A stretch of 64,000 nucleotides of DNA from Pempheris klunzingeri (GCF_042242105.1 NC_092013.1:12703618-12767617), one strand, 5' to 3'; positions 48,688 to 62,064 are shown, counted from the first letter of the stretch. Translations and numbers: made by a program. Notes: generated by a model not told the origin, from the letters alone.

Positions 48688-49479
48688 ATGTCCTCTCAGG
48701 AGCTCTTTGTTGCTGCAGCTCATAAATATCTGTCTGCTGGTAGAAAATCTCTCTCTGGTCCTCAGAGTCTGGACTTGGCCGCTCAGGTCTTGGCTGTTGA
48801 TCTGGGGCTGAAACCGGCTTTATTGTATGACAGCAACGGCGCCAGTGCTGATCAGGTGCAGCAGTATTTGAGCTCCTTGCAGTCTTCCCGGCTCGTGTCT
48901 AAATCGCTTCTCACGCTGGATTTAAACGGAAACGCTCTCATTGTTAACCCGGCTATAGTCAGATCAAATGTGGAACAGCTGTTGCACGATAACGGCGTGC
49001 TTGTGATTGACGTCGGCCACTCACTGGAGAAGCCCACCACCACTGACCCGCTCAGAGGGGAGCTGAAGAGCACGATGCACGATCTGCTGCTTCTTCTGAA
49101 AGGGTTGGAACAACTGAAGGAGGCAGAGAAACCTCATTACGTTGGAGAAAAATCAGAGGAATGGAACCTGTGCACAGTATTTGGTCTTTTATTGGGTTAC
49201 CCCGCCACTTACTGGTTTGATCAGACCCAGAGCTTTGAAAACTGTCTGTCTATGACTCCCCTGGTGGTGACTACAGCCTCAGCAACGTGGCAGGCCGATG
49301 CCACAGTGCACACATTTCGTCTGTACTCCTTCAGTGTCCCGGCTGTTCTGCTTGAAGAGATTCAGTCCAACCTGGAAGACTGGAGGCTTCGTTTACATGA
49401 AAGATTTCAGCAGCAAAATGTCCTGAAGGATCTTACAGTTTGTCAGTCCACAGTCACTCTGCCCTCAGTCTGTTTGTAG
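48688..49479 (+). CDS. c1orf74: UPF0739 protein C1orf74 homologue, single-exon gene
   Basis: A conserved vertebrate protein of unknown function. 263 aa encoded without introns. Seen: SSQELFVAAAHKYLSAG, LDLAAQVLAVDLGLKPALLY, VVAEWNLCT-type block here as SEEWNLCTVFGLLLGYPATY, SFSVPAVLLEEI and the C-terminal STVTLPSVCL. These agree with the human C1orf74 sequence as I recall it (AEWNLCTLFGILLGYP and IVTLPAVAL). The ATG at 48688 is in good context (GCTGCCATGTCC). The frame stays open upstream to a GTG at 48622, but there is no upstream in-frame ATG. AATAAA at 49503-49508 lies 24 nt past the stop. It converges with sirt4. Confidence 0.88.
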   Translation: MSSQELFVAAAHKYLSAGRKSLSGPQSLDLAAQVLAVDLGLKPALLYDSNGASADQVQQYLSSLQSSRLVSKSLLTLDLNGNALIVNPAIVRSNVEQLLHDNGVLVIDVGHSLEKPTTTDPLRGELKSTMHDLLLLLKGLEQLKEAEKPHYVGEKSEEWNLCTVFGLLLGYPATYWFDQTQSFENCLSMTPLVVTTASATWQADATVHTFRLYSFSVPAVLLEEIQSNLEDWRLRLHERFQQQNVLKDLTVCQSTVTLPSVCL

Positions 49480-49502
49480 TGTGAACGTATGTTTGTCTTT
49501 AA

Positions 49503-49508
49503 AATAAA
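49503..49508 (+). terminator. Polyadenylation signal of the C1orf74 homologue
   Basis: AATAAA 24 nt after the stop codon, implying a minimal 3' UTR. Confidence 0.65.
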
Positions 49509-51070
49509 CTGTTATGAAATATGTGGGTTTACGTCAACGCTCTGTTGAACTGTGTCAGTTTTATTTATTAATGTGCAGCCGGAGTCTCTCACACATACAC
49601 ACACACTCGACCTACATCATGACAGCAGTGACTGATCAACTATGTTTCAAAAGTTAAGTGTTTATATTTTATTATGTAAAGTCGTGAACAAAGAGAAAAG
49701 CAGAGATCTAAGCAGTAAATTATATCGTTTTATTTAAACAGAACAAAACTGAGATGAAATTATCCTTTTGGGAATCCATTCTGAATAAATGTAATTCAAA
49801 CTCATTAGTTCAGTAAACTGAATTAGCCCAAGGAAAAAACAAGCTTTAGTCTTTGCCATCTGTTTGTAAAGCTTAACTGGTAGTGGTAATCCGAAGTTAC
49901 AGTTTAATGCTATGGAGCCATCAATAATATCAGTTCCACTTTTGCCTTTCATGCTGTAAAAAACGTCTATTGTACTGTATTACTCAGGGCTTGAAGGTCT
50001 CAGGCACGAAGCAGTTTTAAATTCACATACTTTTTAATTCAATATATTGTCCACATTTCCTGTGTTCGGGCTCAGAAATATTTCTTGCTTTAATCCCTGA
50101 TTAACGTACTCAGTCTATAGACTTTATATATTAATGTCTTACACTTAGTGTCCAAGTCATCCTCTATCTCTGTCTGATAATGTGGCGTAAGGGGACCAGT
50201 CTATTACATGATCACCTGTCGTGCTGAGTTCATTTCATACAGAGAGACGTAATGATGTGTCAGAATGTGAATATTGGTATATTTAGTAAAATGTGCATCT
50301 ACTGAAAATGCATAACTGTGTTTGTGGAGTCTGACACTGATGATGTCCTCCTCAAATTGTGCAAAACAGAAAACATGTTTCACAATGTTTTTACATACAA
50401 ACATTTGCATCAGTTTTCGGTAAAACAATATTTACTTCTTGACTGTCAGCAGCAGCTAGTCCACTCTATCGACTAGAATAGCATTTAAGGTGCACACCCA
50501 TCTCTGCACTGTTATGTAAAAACATGAGAATAATCATTCCAGGACAGCACTGATCACACCGTTTAAAAGCCGTCTGATTGCAGTAGACTTTTGTATGATC
50601 TCTTTAATTACTTTACAAAGCTGTATCATCTTACCTTTGACATGATTTTTACCGTCACACAATAAGAGCTTGCACTTCTACATTTTGTAGTTTTGTTTAA
50701 CAAGCAAAAAGACTTCCTAACAGATTTTTCAATACAACACAATGTCCCTCCTACCTGATTCAATTTAAATAAAAGCAGCACCAGTATACAGGTGAGACGG
50801 ACCTTGTGGCTCTCTCCTCATTTCACCTCCCCAGTAGTAACATTCAACTGTTCTGCATATAATAGGTGAGAGCAGATGAGTCAGTTCTTGTTCTACGTTT
50901 AAAACAGTTGCAAATTCTGCAGGCAGAGAGGTGCAGATGCTCCTGACTCCTTTTATGTTTCACAAAAAAAAAAGCCAAACGGCTGAGGCAGTCATCCTGA
51001 TGTTGTTTACCTGTTCAAATCTGAGGTAGTTTTATGACCAGCTTATACAAACTGTGTGTGTCCATGACAG
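49509..51070. other. Intergenic DNA between the convergent C1orf74 homologue and sirt4
   Basis: AT-rich with no supported ORF. It must contain the sirt4 3' UTR and polyadenylation site on the minus strand, but several weak signals compete and none can be chosen. Confidence 0.45.
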
Positions 51071-52746
51071 TCAGAGACGCTGAATGACTGACAGCACTTC
51101 ACCACAGCGGCCGCTCACTTTCAGCTCGGCCAGGTGGTCTGCCCTCGTGGTACCAATGTTCACGATGGCGACAGGCATTTTCCTATCACTTGCTGCCAGT
51201 AAAAACCTGTAACCTGAATATACCTGACACAGAGGGGCGCAATTAAATTAAAAAATCCAGAAGAATTGTGGTGTAAACTTGTGCTATTTTCACCAAGGTG
51301 CTTCACACATTTCTCTAACACCTACCTGTAGAGATGACCCCACGACTAGCACCGCATCCGACTCCGCCAGTCTGTCGTGCACAAACTGTACCGTCGCTTT
51401 GTTCACTGTGTCCCCAAAAAACGTCACCTCAGGCTTCAGTGTCCCTCCGCAGTCCCCACAGGAGGGAACTCTGAAACTGAGGACCTGCTCGTCCTCCAAG
51501 AAGACGTCACCGTCTGGAGCCACGGCGCCTGCCTGCGCTCTCCAGTCGGGGTTTAGTGCCACAAATTGCTTCTGGAGCTCCTCCCTCGCCGAGATGCCAC
51601 CACAGCCCAGACACACGACCCTGAGGACACATGCACGAACACTAGTATTTCATCTTTATACATATTTTAGTCAAAAGGCAAAGATGACGAAAGATATTTT
51701 CTCTTATATCTGAGATATCACTTCTCTACCACTGGCAGTGTTGAGAGTTGCAGAGAGTTTTGGTTTCTTTTAAGCAGATTTTGAGATATCACTCTGCTTA
51801 AGAAGATGTCACTGTGAACTGATTTCATTGCAACTACTTTATATGGAAGAAATAGACCCAATGGAAACTGTTATTACTGTATGTGAAGTAACCGCTGCGC
51901 CTTTTCTTTGAATTACATGTTGGTATCAAATTATTAAATACAATTTTAAAATATTCGGGGCACAACTAACACCTTCGCCTCTACTGTATTTGGGTGGCAG
52001 AATAAGCAAATAAAACCAAAACTATCTGCGTGGCTGGAAACCACAAGGGGTGAAAATGTATTTGGGTAAACCATCCCTTTAAATTCTCTGCTTTATTTCT
52101 ACTGACACTTAATCCCTTCTTCTACCATTTATTATTTTCGACTTATGATCGTGCACCATTATGAAACTGTTTTATCTTTTCCTTTTCCAGAAATTAAAAA
52201 TCTGGAGACCACAGTTTTGACAGCTACCACAGCAGGTTCATGATTAAAGTGTCAGATGATGTTTCCTCACCTGTGGGTACAGCCGTGAAGTTCTGTAAGT
52301 CTCTTCTGTCCTGCCTTTGAATGAAGAGCATCCACATTCTGTGTAACCAGCCAGTGCAGCTTCCCCCTCTCCTCCCACCGCTGCAGGGTCCTGTGAGCAG
52401 AGTTTGGCTGATGGGAGGAGAACTGCGGCCACCCCACAAAGTTTCTGGCCCAGTAGCGCTGACGGGACTTTGCACTGCGGACAAACTCTGCGTGCTGCAT
52501 GGGTCGCCTGTCAGTGCGGGCGTACAGCCCGACACCCTCTGAGCGGTAATCCGGGATCCCAGACTCCGTGGAAAGCCCTGCTCCGGTGATGATAAACAGG
52601 CGTCGGGAGCGGGACACGAAGCCCTGCAGCTGCTGCAGGGAGTGGGCGTCAGCGGTGCTGCAGGCGGGGACGAAGGTCAACATACCCGCAGGGACTGAGG
52701 ATGCCCCTCTCACAGGTACTGTGAGGACCCGCCATGGTAATCTCAT
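51071..52746 (-). CDS. sirt4: NAD-dependent sirtuin 4, mitochondrial
   Basis: A class II sirtuin of the mitochondrial matrix with ADP-ribosyltransferase, lipoamidase and deacylase activities; it restrains glutamate dehydrogenase and pyruvate dehydrogenase. Coding exons (plus coordinates): 52271-52746, 51326-51620, 51071-51223, total 924 nt, 307 aa (human 314). Seen: an Arg-bearing presequence; NAD-binding [15 protein letters not shown] from residue 55; [47 protein letters not shown] at 135-142; catalytic His154 in ELHG; zinc Cys162, 165, 213 and 216; [20 protein letters not shown]. All catalytic and zinc residues are present, so it should be active. The start follows a 5' UTR in the same exon; the first ATG of the family-like N-terminus was used. 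Confidence 0.96.
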
Positions 52747-54497
52747 CTGCAGGGAGACAAACACAGCACGGAGGATTATACACACCTCCTGGTCCCTGTT
52801 GGTACAATACACCCATGTGTGCTACACTGACAGGTCACTGTAACAGTAACAAAAGCTACACAACTAACAGGCTAAACACAACATTTATTTACATTGTAAT
52901 GTTTCATGAGCGTCAGTGCCTACAAAGCTTGAATATATGAGAGATAAATATGTAAATTTAGCAAGAAACACTGGAAACAGTCACTGGGCTACTTTCCCTA
53001 AGTGCACATTTCAACAGCTAACTGTTAGCTAACGTTTACGATACAATGTTAGTTAGCTAGCTCTGTTTAGGGACGTTATTTAGCTACTATACCTTATTTG
53101 TGAGTTACAGCGGTAGCTTCAGTTTAAAGTTACAGTTGTAACTGGCAAAGTTTCAGCAGCTACAGAAAGTTGATTCAATAACATAACAAACCGCACAGGC
53201 TGATATAAGATGGGAACCTTTGTCCGGCTGTTACAGCGGCAGCAACAGGAAGTACCGAGTTTTTACGTAACACCGAACAGAACCGCGCTGTAGTCTGGGA
53301 GCTGTAGTCCAAAGTTTAAAGCTCAAGCTTGCTGTGGTGTTCAACCTTGTTTTTTCTGACAATTTTAAATTGTCTAAATTTGTTTTATCATGGTATGTTT
53401 GTGCTGTATATGTAACTCTTACTGTGCAGCAAACCATTTTATTTATGGTGACAAACAGTAGTCCAAAGGAATCCATCTTGTTATTTATAAAAGTGATTAC
53501 CTAAACAGTAAACACACTCATAGAATAGCATCTTAACTTAATACATAGGTACATATACCTTTGTTGATTTGAATGGAGCTATTATTAACCAAGCATATTT
53601 TCACTAATCTTTAGCAGTAAAAGTGGGGGTGCATGATTAGTGATGGGCAGGGGGAGGTTGTCAGGAAATTTTTCATTCAATTAACATCTGAAAATGTCAT
53701 TTCCAACAATACTGATTCATCAGTAATGACCAATAAAGCTGCTCTGTATTTCGTTGTTTGCCAAGACAATAACTTTTACTATGCAGAATATGGGAGCTGA
53801 TAGTGCAAATGCTACTTCAGCATTTGTTCGGATCTAAACTAACGCTTTAAAAACACCAAAGTCACACGAGAACACAAACAAACTTACTGTTCCAAGGCAG
53901 CGGCTGATCAACAATGCCGGCGTTCTGTGAAGTAAAATTACTGTTTTCGTCAATGGAGCTATATAGTGGCTGTTTCTGGTTTAACAGAAAGGATCTTGCA
54001 GGTGTCTCTCTGTAGGGATCCTGTCCATAATGTTGTCAGTCACGTCAAATAATAATCTGAGCCTGTCAGTGGCAAAAACACTTTTAGTGAACGTACTTTG
54101 AGTGGTGCAGTTGCTCCAAAGGATTACGTTACAGCTATTGTAGCTTGTTCAAGGCTGCTGGGGGAGGCGATCTTTCTGTTCCTACCCGTCATTTCAAAAC
54201 CAAACTATGTTAAAAAAAAAATAGAGCCCATTTTTAAAAATATCAGTTATCCTTTAATGGCAGGAATTTGTTTTGCATTTTTAAAAGACACATGGATTAC
54301 ACACAATATAACATTTTAAGTTATAATGGCATCTGGAAGTCAGTTTGAAGGCAGCAAAGTTTAGACTTTAATCTGTGCTGTGAACAGGATGATACCAGTG
54401 ATGGTTTGCAGTCGTCCGATATGGACGAAACACGTTTGTGGATGAAGGTTCGAACCACTGAGGAGCACAGAGAAAAACGTTTCCTCCTGTGTATCTA
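52747..54497. other. Region between the sirt4 start and the transferrin-like gene's stop
   Basis: Contains the sirt4 5' UTR and promoter on the minus strand (probably up to about 53.2 kb, where GC content rises), then AT-rich DNA. About 53790-54050 reads like a dispersed fish repeat, which I could not assign. No coding sequence is supported. Confidence 0.4.
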
Positions 54498-57400
54498 TCA
54501 GAATATGCTGCACACATCCTGATTGCAAAACTCCAAGATATCTGTTGTCGGGAAAACAGATGTAAACATTAGCATTAAACATAGTTTAGTTTAAATATGT
54601 GTTTTACAATAAAGTGAGTGTGTTCGATGAGTCGTACCAGAGTGTGTGCAGTTGAAGACAGTTTCTGCGTGACTGTAAAACTCTTCTCCGAGGATGGAGC
54701 GGTAGTCCATGTGGCTCGTGTGGACAAAACACTGAGTTGCATCTTTGAACAGAAGATCACTTTCTCCATATTGGTGAGACTCAAAGAGCTTGAACTCTGT
54801 GTTTGGGTTGGCTGCCAAAGTTTCCTATGAGATAAAAACAAACCTGTTTGTTAAAAGAGTAAATCTCTCTAAACATTCTCTATTTCTTTTCTGCAATGTC
54901 AAAGGTCATAATTTGACTGTTCTGGTCTCTTTTAGTATTCTCCAGGAGAAGCAAAGGACTTGATCTTAGATAACAGTTGTTTTGAGTACTTTGCTCAGCT
55001 AATTCCTGATGTAAATCACAATGTTGCTAATGTTGGACTTTAGGTCAGACATCTTAGGCAACTGACAAATTTCTCTTTTTTTTTTAATCTAAAAATGTTT
55101 TTATATATGTTAATAAAGCATCACACTGTAGCCTGAAACAACCCTGTCCTAAATGCAGTGGTAAGTATTGTGGGGTTTCGCATGACGTCAACTCCACCTT
55201 ATTTTAAGGACGTTGAAACAAATTGTTTTTATTTGCATCATCAACTTATTACCGCTGTGTATTCATTTTATTTGTAATCAAAGAAAACAGTGACCTTAAC
55301 TAGTTAGTTATGACTAAATGTTTAGTATATATAGTATATGGTTGTTGTTGTGAGAAAGAAAGTTATCAGAGTTTCTCATGTCAAGAACATCTTTATCCAA
55401 GGACTCCTTGGCGCTGCCAAGCTGCCCTTAAGCAAGGCACTGAACCTCTAAGTGCTCACTCTACCATCTCCACCTACACTGCTATTCTATATATTATTAA
55501 TTTATATGAATATTATAATATGGTTATGTGTGTGTGTAAAAGAGAGGGAAAAAAGAATTTCCCCAATAGAGGATTAATAAAGTAATTTTTCTGCAATCCA
55601 AAGAATAAACTACTTTGTATTAAATTAAGCTCAACGTTTTGTTCTTCCGTTTTTCAGTATTTGGTTCCTACAAACCTGATAATGCTTATTTATATATAGT
55701 TGTTGAAGCTGAACAAGAAGAAAAAAAAAAAAACGGACAGTATTTTAAAGACTTTCCTACTTCATTTGTCCCAAGTTGCAGTTTCAAGGGTTTCTTTTAA
55801 GCGGTAGAAGAGCTGCTTCGTCATAGAGAGAGAGATCCACAAACATACGCCGTCCTTGATGCCTTCAAGAGACTGCAGAGCCCCCTGTTTTGTAGACTGT
55901 CCGCTGTGGAGCCATGTGGGTACACACCCGATTTAAAGCATCCCCCTTTTTTTAAAATAATCTGTTCGCACAAACTGACCTGTGACTTCATGAGGAAGTC
56001 GTACACTCGAGCCGTGAGCACTGGCCGCGTCATGATGGTGTTCGGTGGGATGACTCCCAGGTTGCAGCTCTCCCACTCTGACAGCGGCGCCCGACGACCA
56101 TCGCCGCACAGCAGCTCAAAGTCTGATGACGTCCACCCCTCTGCCCAACCAGTGGAGCCCAAACCTGAAGTACAACACGACAACGACATAGTGTAACACA
56201 ATAAACGCACAGTTCATGTTGGCATCAGCGTGTGTGTTCAAGTCTTGAATATCTCACTGAGGATGTTGGCAAGAAGGTTGTGTTGGTCAAGGAAGGCCAC
56301 GTCGCCGTAGCTTTTACCACTGGGATCTCCAACCAGACACCTGTGATAATGGGCGAAGTACATTAAAACTGTTACAACTGAAACCAAAACCACCTCAATC
56401 CGCCTCTTCAAAACTTTCATAAAAACCATTCAAATGCTGCACACTAGCAATCACAGATAAACAGAGAGCTCTTGACCAGGTGAGCCACTACGCGTACCTT
56501 AAAGCCCCCATGTTGCCATAGTAACGCTCATTGTGGTTGTCAGCGCAGCGTTTGGTGGCAGCCTCCCCTGTGCCTCCCATACACACTTTACACAGGTTCC
56601 CCTGAGTACCTGGAAGGCAGCCTTTCCAAAACACCTTGTTGTACACTAAGGAAACACAAAAGCGTGCCGCTGCAGTCATCCTGTGTGTGACGTTTAGTGC
56701 AATAACGTATTAAGTTTAAAATGAGACCAGCAGCTAGCAGTAGGAAGTGACAGCACACAGAGAGGACATATAATTCAATGAGGGTTTTGGTGCAGGGCTC
56801 CATATGGTTGAATCACTGCACTACCTTGGTTTGGATCACAGGGGGAGCTGCTGTTGTGCTCCAGGCTCAGCGTGAGTCTGTACGGCAGCAGCCACCCTGC
56901 TGGGCTGTACATGTGGCCGTGACAGGAGCGGCGGCCTCCCAGGTTCCCGATGTATATATTTCTGCTGGAGCGCTTTGCCACCGCCACGCCAACCACCGAG
57001 GGCAACACTGAGCAGAGAGACAGAGGTGGTTTCAATGGAAAAACGACAATCACATCAGCTGCCAAGATTGTTTGGCCATTTACGGCGCTGCCTCACCATC
57101 TGTCTCTAAGTGGGTTGATCCTTCAGCGGGCACACATTTTCTCTCTTTCTCTGAGAGTCCAAGAGAAACACGGTGGAAACAGATCAATACATGTGTAGTG
57201 ATCAATCTGGTGATCATTTTTTTTACAGCTTTATATAAGGTTAATAAAAAGGTGAAAAACTTCAGGTTAACTGCTTAAATTGCAGGCCCTTTCCTTGGGT
57301 GCTTCGCCTTTAGAAAATGTTAATTGCAGATGTCAAATACCTTCGACTTAGTATTACTTATTATTATTTGGGGGTTCTCAGTAGTGCAGGCAGAAAGGTC

Positions 57401-60400
57401 ATTACTAGAAACATAATTACATTTCTAGGCTGCAACAGGAAAAGGCTGAGAAAATAAGGGGAAGTTAGATCTTATATTTTACATCATTAAGGCACAACCT
57501 AAGGTTCTAGATCTGTTTTCTAAGTTTTCCTTTTTCAATATGCCGCATTACGTTTTGTTCATGAATTGTTATTATTTACATGTACATGCAATTTATTATT
57601 CGTTTTCTTTTAACCTCTATGTCCTTGCATTATCATATAGAATTACTATTTCAATTATTGATGTGTATTTTGCTATTATGGGCTGTCAAGACTTCTACAG
57701 TCTTTTTAGATTGACTGTAGATGTACATTGCTTTATTATTTGTACACACATTGCATTTTCAGAGCCATTTTTAGTACCAACAGTCCAAAAACTCAAAGAT
57801 ATTTAAGCGTTGAGAATAGACCTTAGTAGAAAAGAATAAGAGACTCTTACCGTAATATTCTGTGACTACAGGGACAAGGCCACATTTTCCTGCGATGAAA
57901 GAGTGAGTTGCATCCAGCGAGACAGCGTCCACCTCGTCCCTCTGCAGTGATGTTAGGAGAGTGCACAGGTGATTATAAGGTGAATGACAGTTGTTTTTCA
58001 AGTGTGATAAAAAGTTATTATCCAAGTTATTATCCCACCATCCTGTGTGTTACATTACTTAGATGACGTACCTTAATTTTTTCAATACAGTCTCGCATCG
58101 AGACGGCTCTAACACACACCAGCGGGTCTGACTTTATATTGAGAGCCCACTGCTCACATTTCTTCTGCTCTGCATGGCTAATACAGCACCACCGCACAAC
58201 ACTGTCCTCCAGTGAACTTCCTGCACACATACAGCTTCAGTGAGGTCATAAAATCACACCCGCAGTCTGTTTCGAATATAAAAATGAACAGCTATCCACC
58301 AATGTCGGCGAGCACCTTCATGTCCAAGACCTTTGAGGAGTGCCACATAATCCAGCCCCAGCACCTGACTGACATCCATGTCATCCTCCAGAACAGCTAG
58401 TTTATCCGTCACATCTTTGAAGAGCAGGTCGTTTTCTCCAAAAGATGATGAGTTGAAGAGTTGGAAGCGCTTACGCTCTCTTCCTTGTTGGCCAAACAGC
58501 ATCTAAAACAATAATGAACACTCCTTCAACAATCTTTTATTGGGGTGAAGGAAAAATCAAAGACATACAGCCTGGAAAGACAGTGTGATATTTGTGGGCA
58601 AAAGAGTCAAAAGAAAAATGTACCTGCACTGTCATCAGAAATTTGCGAGCAACCTTGCGAAAGTTAAACCTGCTGACCATGCCGCCACCTGGACCGCGTC
58701 CCAGATTACAGTTTCTGTAGTGGCTGAGAGGAGCTTGTGTGCCATCTGTACACAGTAACCTGAACTCCTCTCTCTCACCGTCTGAGGACAAACAGAGCAT
58801 GAAAAGAAGGAGAGAAAAGCAGATCTTACTATGCTTAAAACAGGAGCTTCTTCTATTTGAATCTGTAAATCTTCATCAACACCGCCTGTGATGTCTCATG
58901 TGTGTTTTATCAATTTTAAACTGTATGCTTTTTAATATTATTAATTATATAAAAGCAGATATTGTTTCATGAAAGAGATAGTGATCCTGGAGCTGACCAT
59001 GTTCATGTCTGATCTCTGAAGTCTACTACTGCTGCTCTGTGTATTTTGTGTATTTTTTTTTTGTGGCATTTTTGCCTTCATTAAATCTGCAGACAGCAAA
59101 GAAAAGAGTGAAATAAAAAGGTAGAGATATGAAGGACGATTTGCAACAAAAATGCCTGGCTGGACTCAAGGTGAGGACGCTGCAATGACAGTTGAAACTG
59201 CAACAGAATAAATGAATAGTACGATACTATAGAAGTCCATTAGAGGACAGTTTACCTTCAATATTTTCGAGAGCTAAATGGTCCACAAATGCAACATCTC
59301 CTGCTCCGTTCCTGAGACACCTGTGACAGAGCAGAAGAGGCAATAGATGATCGACTGTCTACATGCTTGAAATATAGCAAATGTGTGTCTCAAGTTCAGA
59401 GCTTGTCGATCCTTTGTTGAATCTGACCTGAGGGCCCCTTGGCTGTTGTAGAAGGGCTCACTGTGGGACGTTTCACAGTGGTAATTCTTCTGGCGAATGT
59501 AGGACTTCTGGCCTTGGCACAGAGCGCACAGAGGTGGTGCCATGGCAGCAGCTCCAGGAATACAGCTGGCACTGAAAAAGGTACTGACGTCTGCTCGAGA
59601 GGAGAAAAACAAGTCGGGGGATCGAAAAAACAGATGACAAGAAACGACAGTTGAAAGAAGAAGAACCTTCCACAGTCTACTGTTTCCACTGACAGATGAT
59701 TAGAAACTCATTACCCTGACTGAGCGGCTGTTCTTTTGACCAGCTCAGGTAGTTGCGGGACAGCAGGAAGCCGAGTGGAAGGCTCCATCCAGCCGTCCAT
59801 CGAGCCCCGCTGTGACAGCTCCTGTGGCCCTGCAGGGAGCGTATGTCTAAACTGCTGTTTCTCACCACAGCCACAGACAGGATGCAGCCTCCTGCAGGAC
59901 TCAGTGTAGACACAGATGGACATACACAGACAGGCATACAGGCTCAGATACAGGCGCTGTGGAGACGAGCTCAAGTGCCTCAAAAAGGTGTAGTAAACTT
60001 ACCGTCAGTGTATATCTCCTTGGCGATGGCAACGAGGCCGAACTGCTTCACGGCAGAATAAACTTCTCCTGCATCTAACGTCACTATATCAGCACGGTTA
60101 GCCTGAAACAAAGCATAAGGGTCCATACACCTCTGAAGGCTTTCATCATACAGAATCAACAAATACACATTAATCATGCATGTCAATAGTAATTGATTAT
60201 TAAGTAACAAAGTATCAAAGCCTTTCATTTTTCCAGATTGGGTGTTGTTGCTAATTCAAAACACCAACACATTTTTATGTCTGATTTAATGAAGGAAGGG
60301 TTTCCATGAGCCTGAGACATGGGACGTCAGTGGCATTGGCTGTTCCTGGTTTTGATATTTTCTTCCATTGAAAAGGTAATCATCAATAACAGAGCTAAAT

Positions 60401-61499
60401 TGATAAGTTAGCTTAAGGTAATTTAGAAATTTCTATTACATTGTCTGTCTATCAGAGCACTGATTTGACAGATTTGACACTGATTTGATTTTTCAACTTT
60501 AAAATGTCCTTTTCAGTACAACTATGTCATAATTTTCTAACACCAAACATAAGGGATCCTGATCAAAATAAGTTTATGTTGAATATTGATATCGACCTCA
60601 AAAATCTAGTACTTAGAAATTGTTGCCTGTAGTGTTACATCCCCCCTACAGGTTAAGTCACCTGTGAGATTAAATGTGAAAGACTTCAACATCTCAATAA
60701 TGTTGATTCAAAACATTTCAACATCCATCTTTGTTCTTTACGTCTAATCTCTTTTCTAAAACATGCTTTTGTTGTCAATCAATTTATGTTTTCTTTGTGT
60801 ATTTGTCAAGATGGTTTATTGTATAAGTTTAAAGTGTAATGCTCTAAACTATAAAAAAAAAAAGTATGACATTTAAGGTGAAGGGTGGCTCACCCTGATC
60901 CTATCGATGCAGTCAGTCGTGCTGGACGCTCGTATGCATGAGAGTCTGGCAAAAGCTGCAACAGTAGCTGGCGGCAGCACGGCCACCAGAGCTTTAGCTA
61001 GTTCTGCACACTTCCTCTGTTCAGGATCTGACACTGTGCACCACCGCATCTTCTTAGCTGACATGTAGGGAATAGTTAGAACAGTCCACATGAGTTAATC
61101 AGGGGATGAATATACATTTTGCATAGTCAACTTCATGCATATTTGTGTTTTAGAGAGATGCGGGTATTTGATGAATTTCTTTGTGCTTTCATTAGTTAAG
61201 AACTGTTAAAGCCAACTTTGAATTCTGGTAAAGTGTGAAATGATTTCACCACAATTATAATGTTTAAACCACTTTTAATAATGTCCATAAAAAGCTCAGA
61301 AAAGAGAGCAACAGTCCTGCCTTTAACATGCAAAAGCCAGCATTTATAAAGAATAAAAAACACTTTGAACAACATGAGACTGAATATGAGCATAAAATAA
61401 CTCAACAACGTATGCACATGAACTAGTTCAGTAACAAAACTTACCCATGATGCAGCAAACAAAAATGAAAACGAGTAAAATGGCATAAAGTCCTCGCAT
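54498..61499 (-). CDS. Two-lobed transferrin-family protein lacking iron ligands (melanotransferrin/saxiphilin-like)
   Basis: A probably secreted glycoprotein of the transferrin fold. Coding exons (plus coordinates): 61445-61499, 60894-61057, 60003-60102, 59715-59891, 59428-59590, 59256-59320, 58624-58781, 58316-58502 (N-lobe); 58072-58220, 57851-57941, 56825-57007, 56498-56645, 56258-56340, 55980-56164, 54638-54824, 54498-54541 (C-lobe). Total 2139 nt, 712 aa, phases consistent. Seen: signal peptide MRGLYAILLVFIFVCCIM; lobe starts MRWCTVSDPEQRKC and VVRWCCISHAEQKKC; GDVAF and DLLFKD in each lobe. The C-terminus ILEFCNQDVCSIF has no GPI-type hydrophobic tail, unlike melanotransferrin. Aligned to human transferrin, Asp63/392 are kept (D83, D416). 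Tyr95/426 are I110/V441, Tyr188/517 are S215/N542, His249/585 are G274/N616, and anion-site Arg124/456 are W138/S471. Iron binding is therefore unlikely; the ligand is unknown. Confidence 0.88.
55380..55590 (+). repeat. SINE-like dispersed repeat
   Basis: TATCCAAGGACTCCTTGGCG, then AAGCTGCCCTTAAGCAAGGC and ACTGAACCTCTAAGTGCTC, ending in CCCCAATAGAGGATTAATAA. This resembles a common fish short interspersed element, with the tail consensus GGATTAATAAAGT. It sits in the next-to-last large intron (between 55980 and 54824) of the transferrin-like gene. Confidence 0.4.
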
Positions 61500-62064
61500 T
61501 CTGCCGTGTTGTGGATAAAATCTGTCTTATGTAGTCTGCAGAGCGCAACAGACAGCTGTCTTTTCTGTTAGTCCAATGAATCCCAGGCACTCCTGCGTAG
61601 ATTTTCCGTAGCATTAGAGGCACCAGCGGATAAATCGAAACCCTATTGCGCAAGGGCAGCTCCTCTGAAAACAGTAAAGTCACTTTTTTCACACATATGG
61701 AAAATATTTAGCACCATCTGTCACAAGGACAACCCCTAGCCAATGTTCCTTTTAAGTGTAGATGTTAAAGTGAAAGCTGCTAGAGGGAACTAGGCTTTAC
61801 TGTTTTGGGATATGCTCAGTCATTCTTTGGTCAGTTTACATGATATTTAACAAGAATAAATTGCCAAAAGATTTTTTTTTCCTCACATATTGAGTGCATT
61901 ACATGTTCAATCTAAAAAAAACAAGCACGCTTACAGCAAAATATGTGTCAGCTGGGTCAAAGTTTTTTCATTCAATTCTTGTGCGAGTCTTCATATTATG
62001 TTAAGAAATGTGATCAAAGCAGAAGAGCAACAGTCCAAATGATCAGCAGGCGTCTGTTTTCCTG
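61500..62064. other. Short gap between the transferrin-like gene and the upstream same-strand gene
   Basis: 565 bp that must hold the 3' UTR of the upstream gene and the promoter and 5' UTR of the transferrin-like gene. Minus-strand transcription runs through in the same direction, so read-through is possible. No ORF is supported. Confidence 0.45.

Noticed and set aside
54361-54497. Long C-terminal extension of the transferrin-like protein in the frame open to 54361
   Set aside because: Phase from the preceding exon places the reading frame on ILEFCNQDVCSIF and a stop at 54498-54500; the longer frame is not the spliced one.
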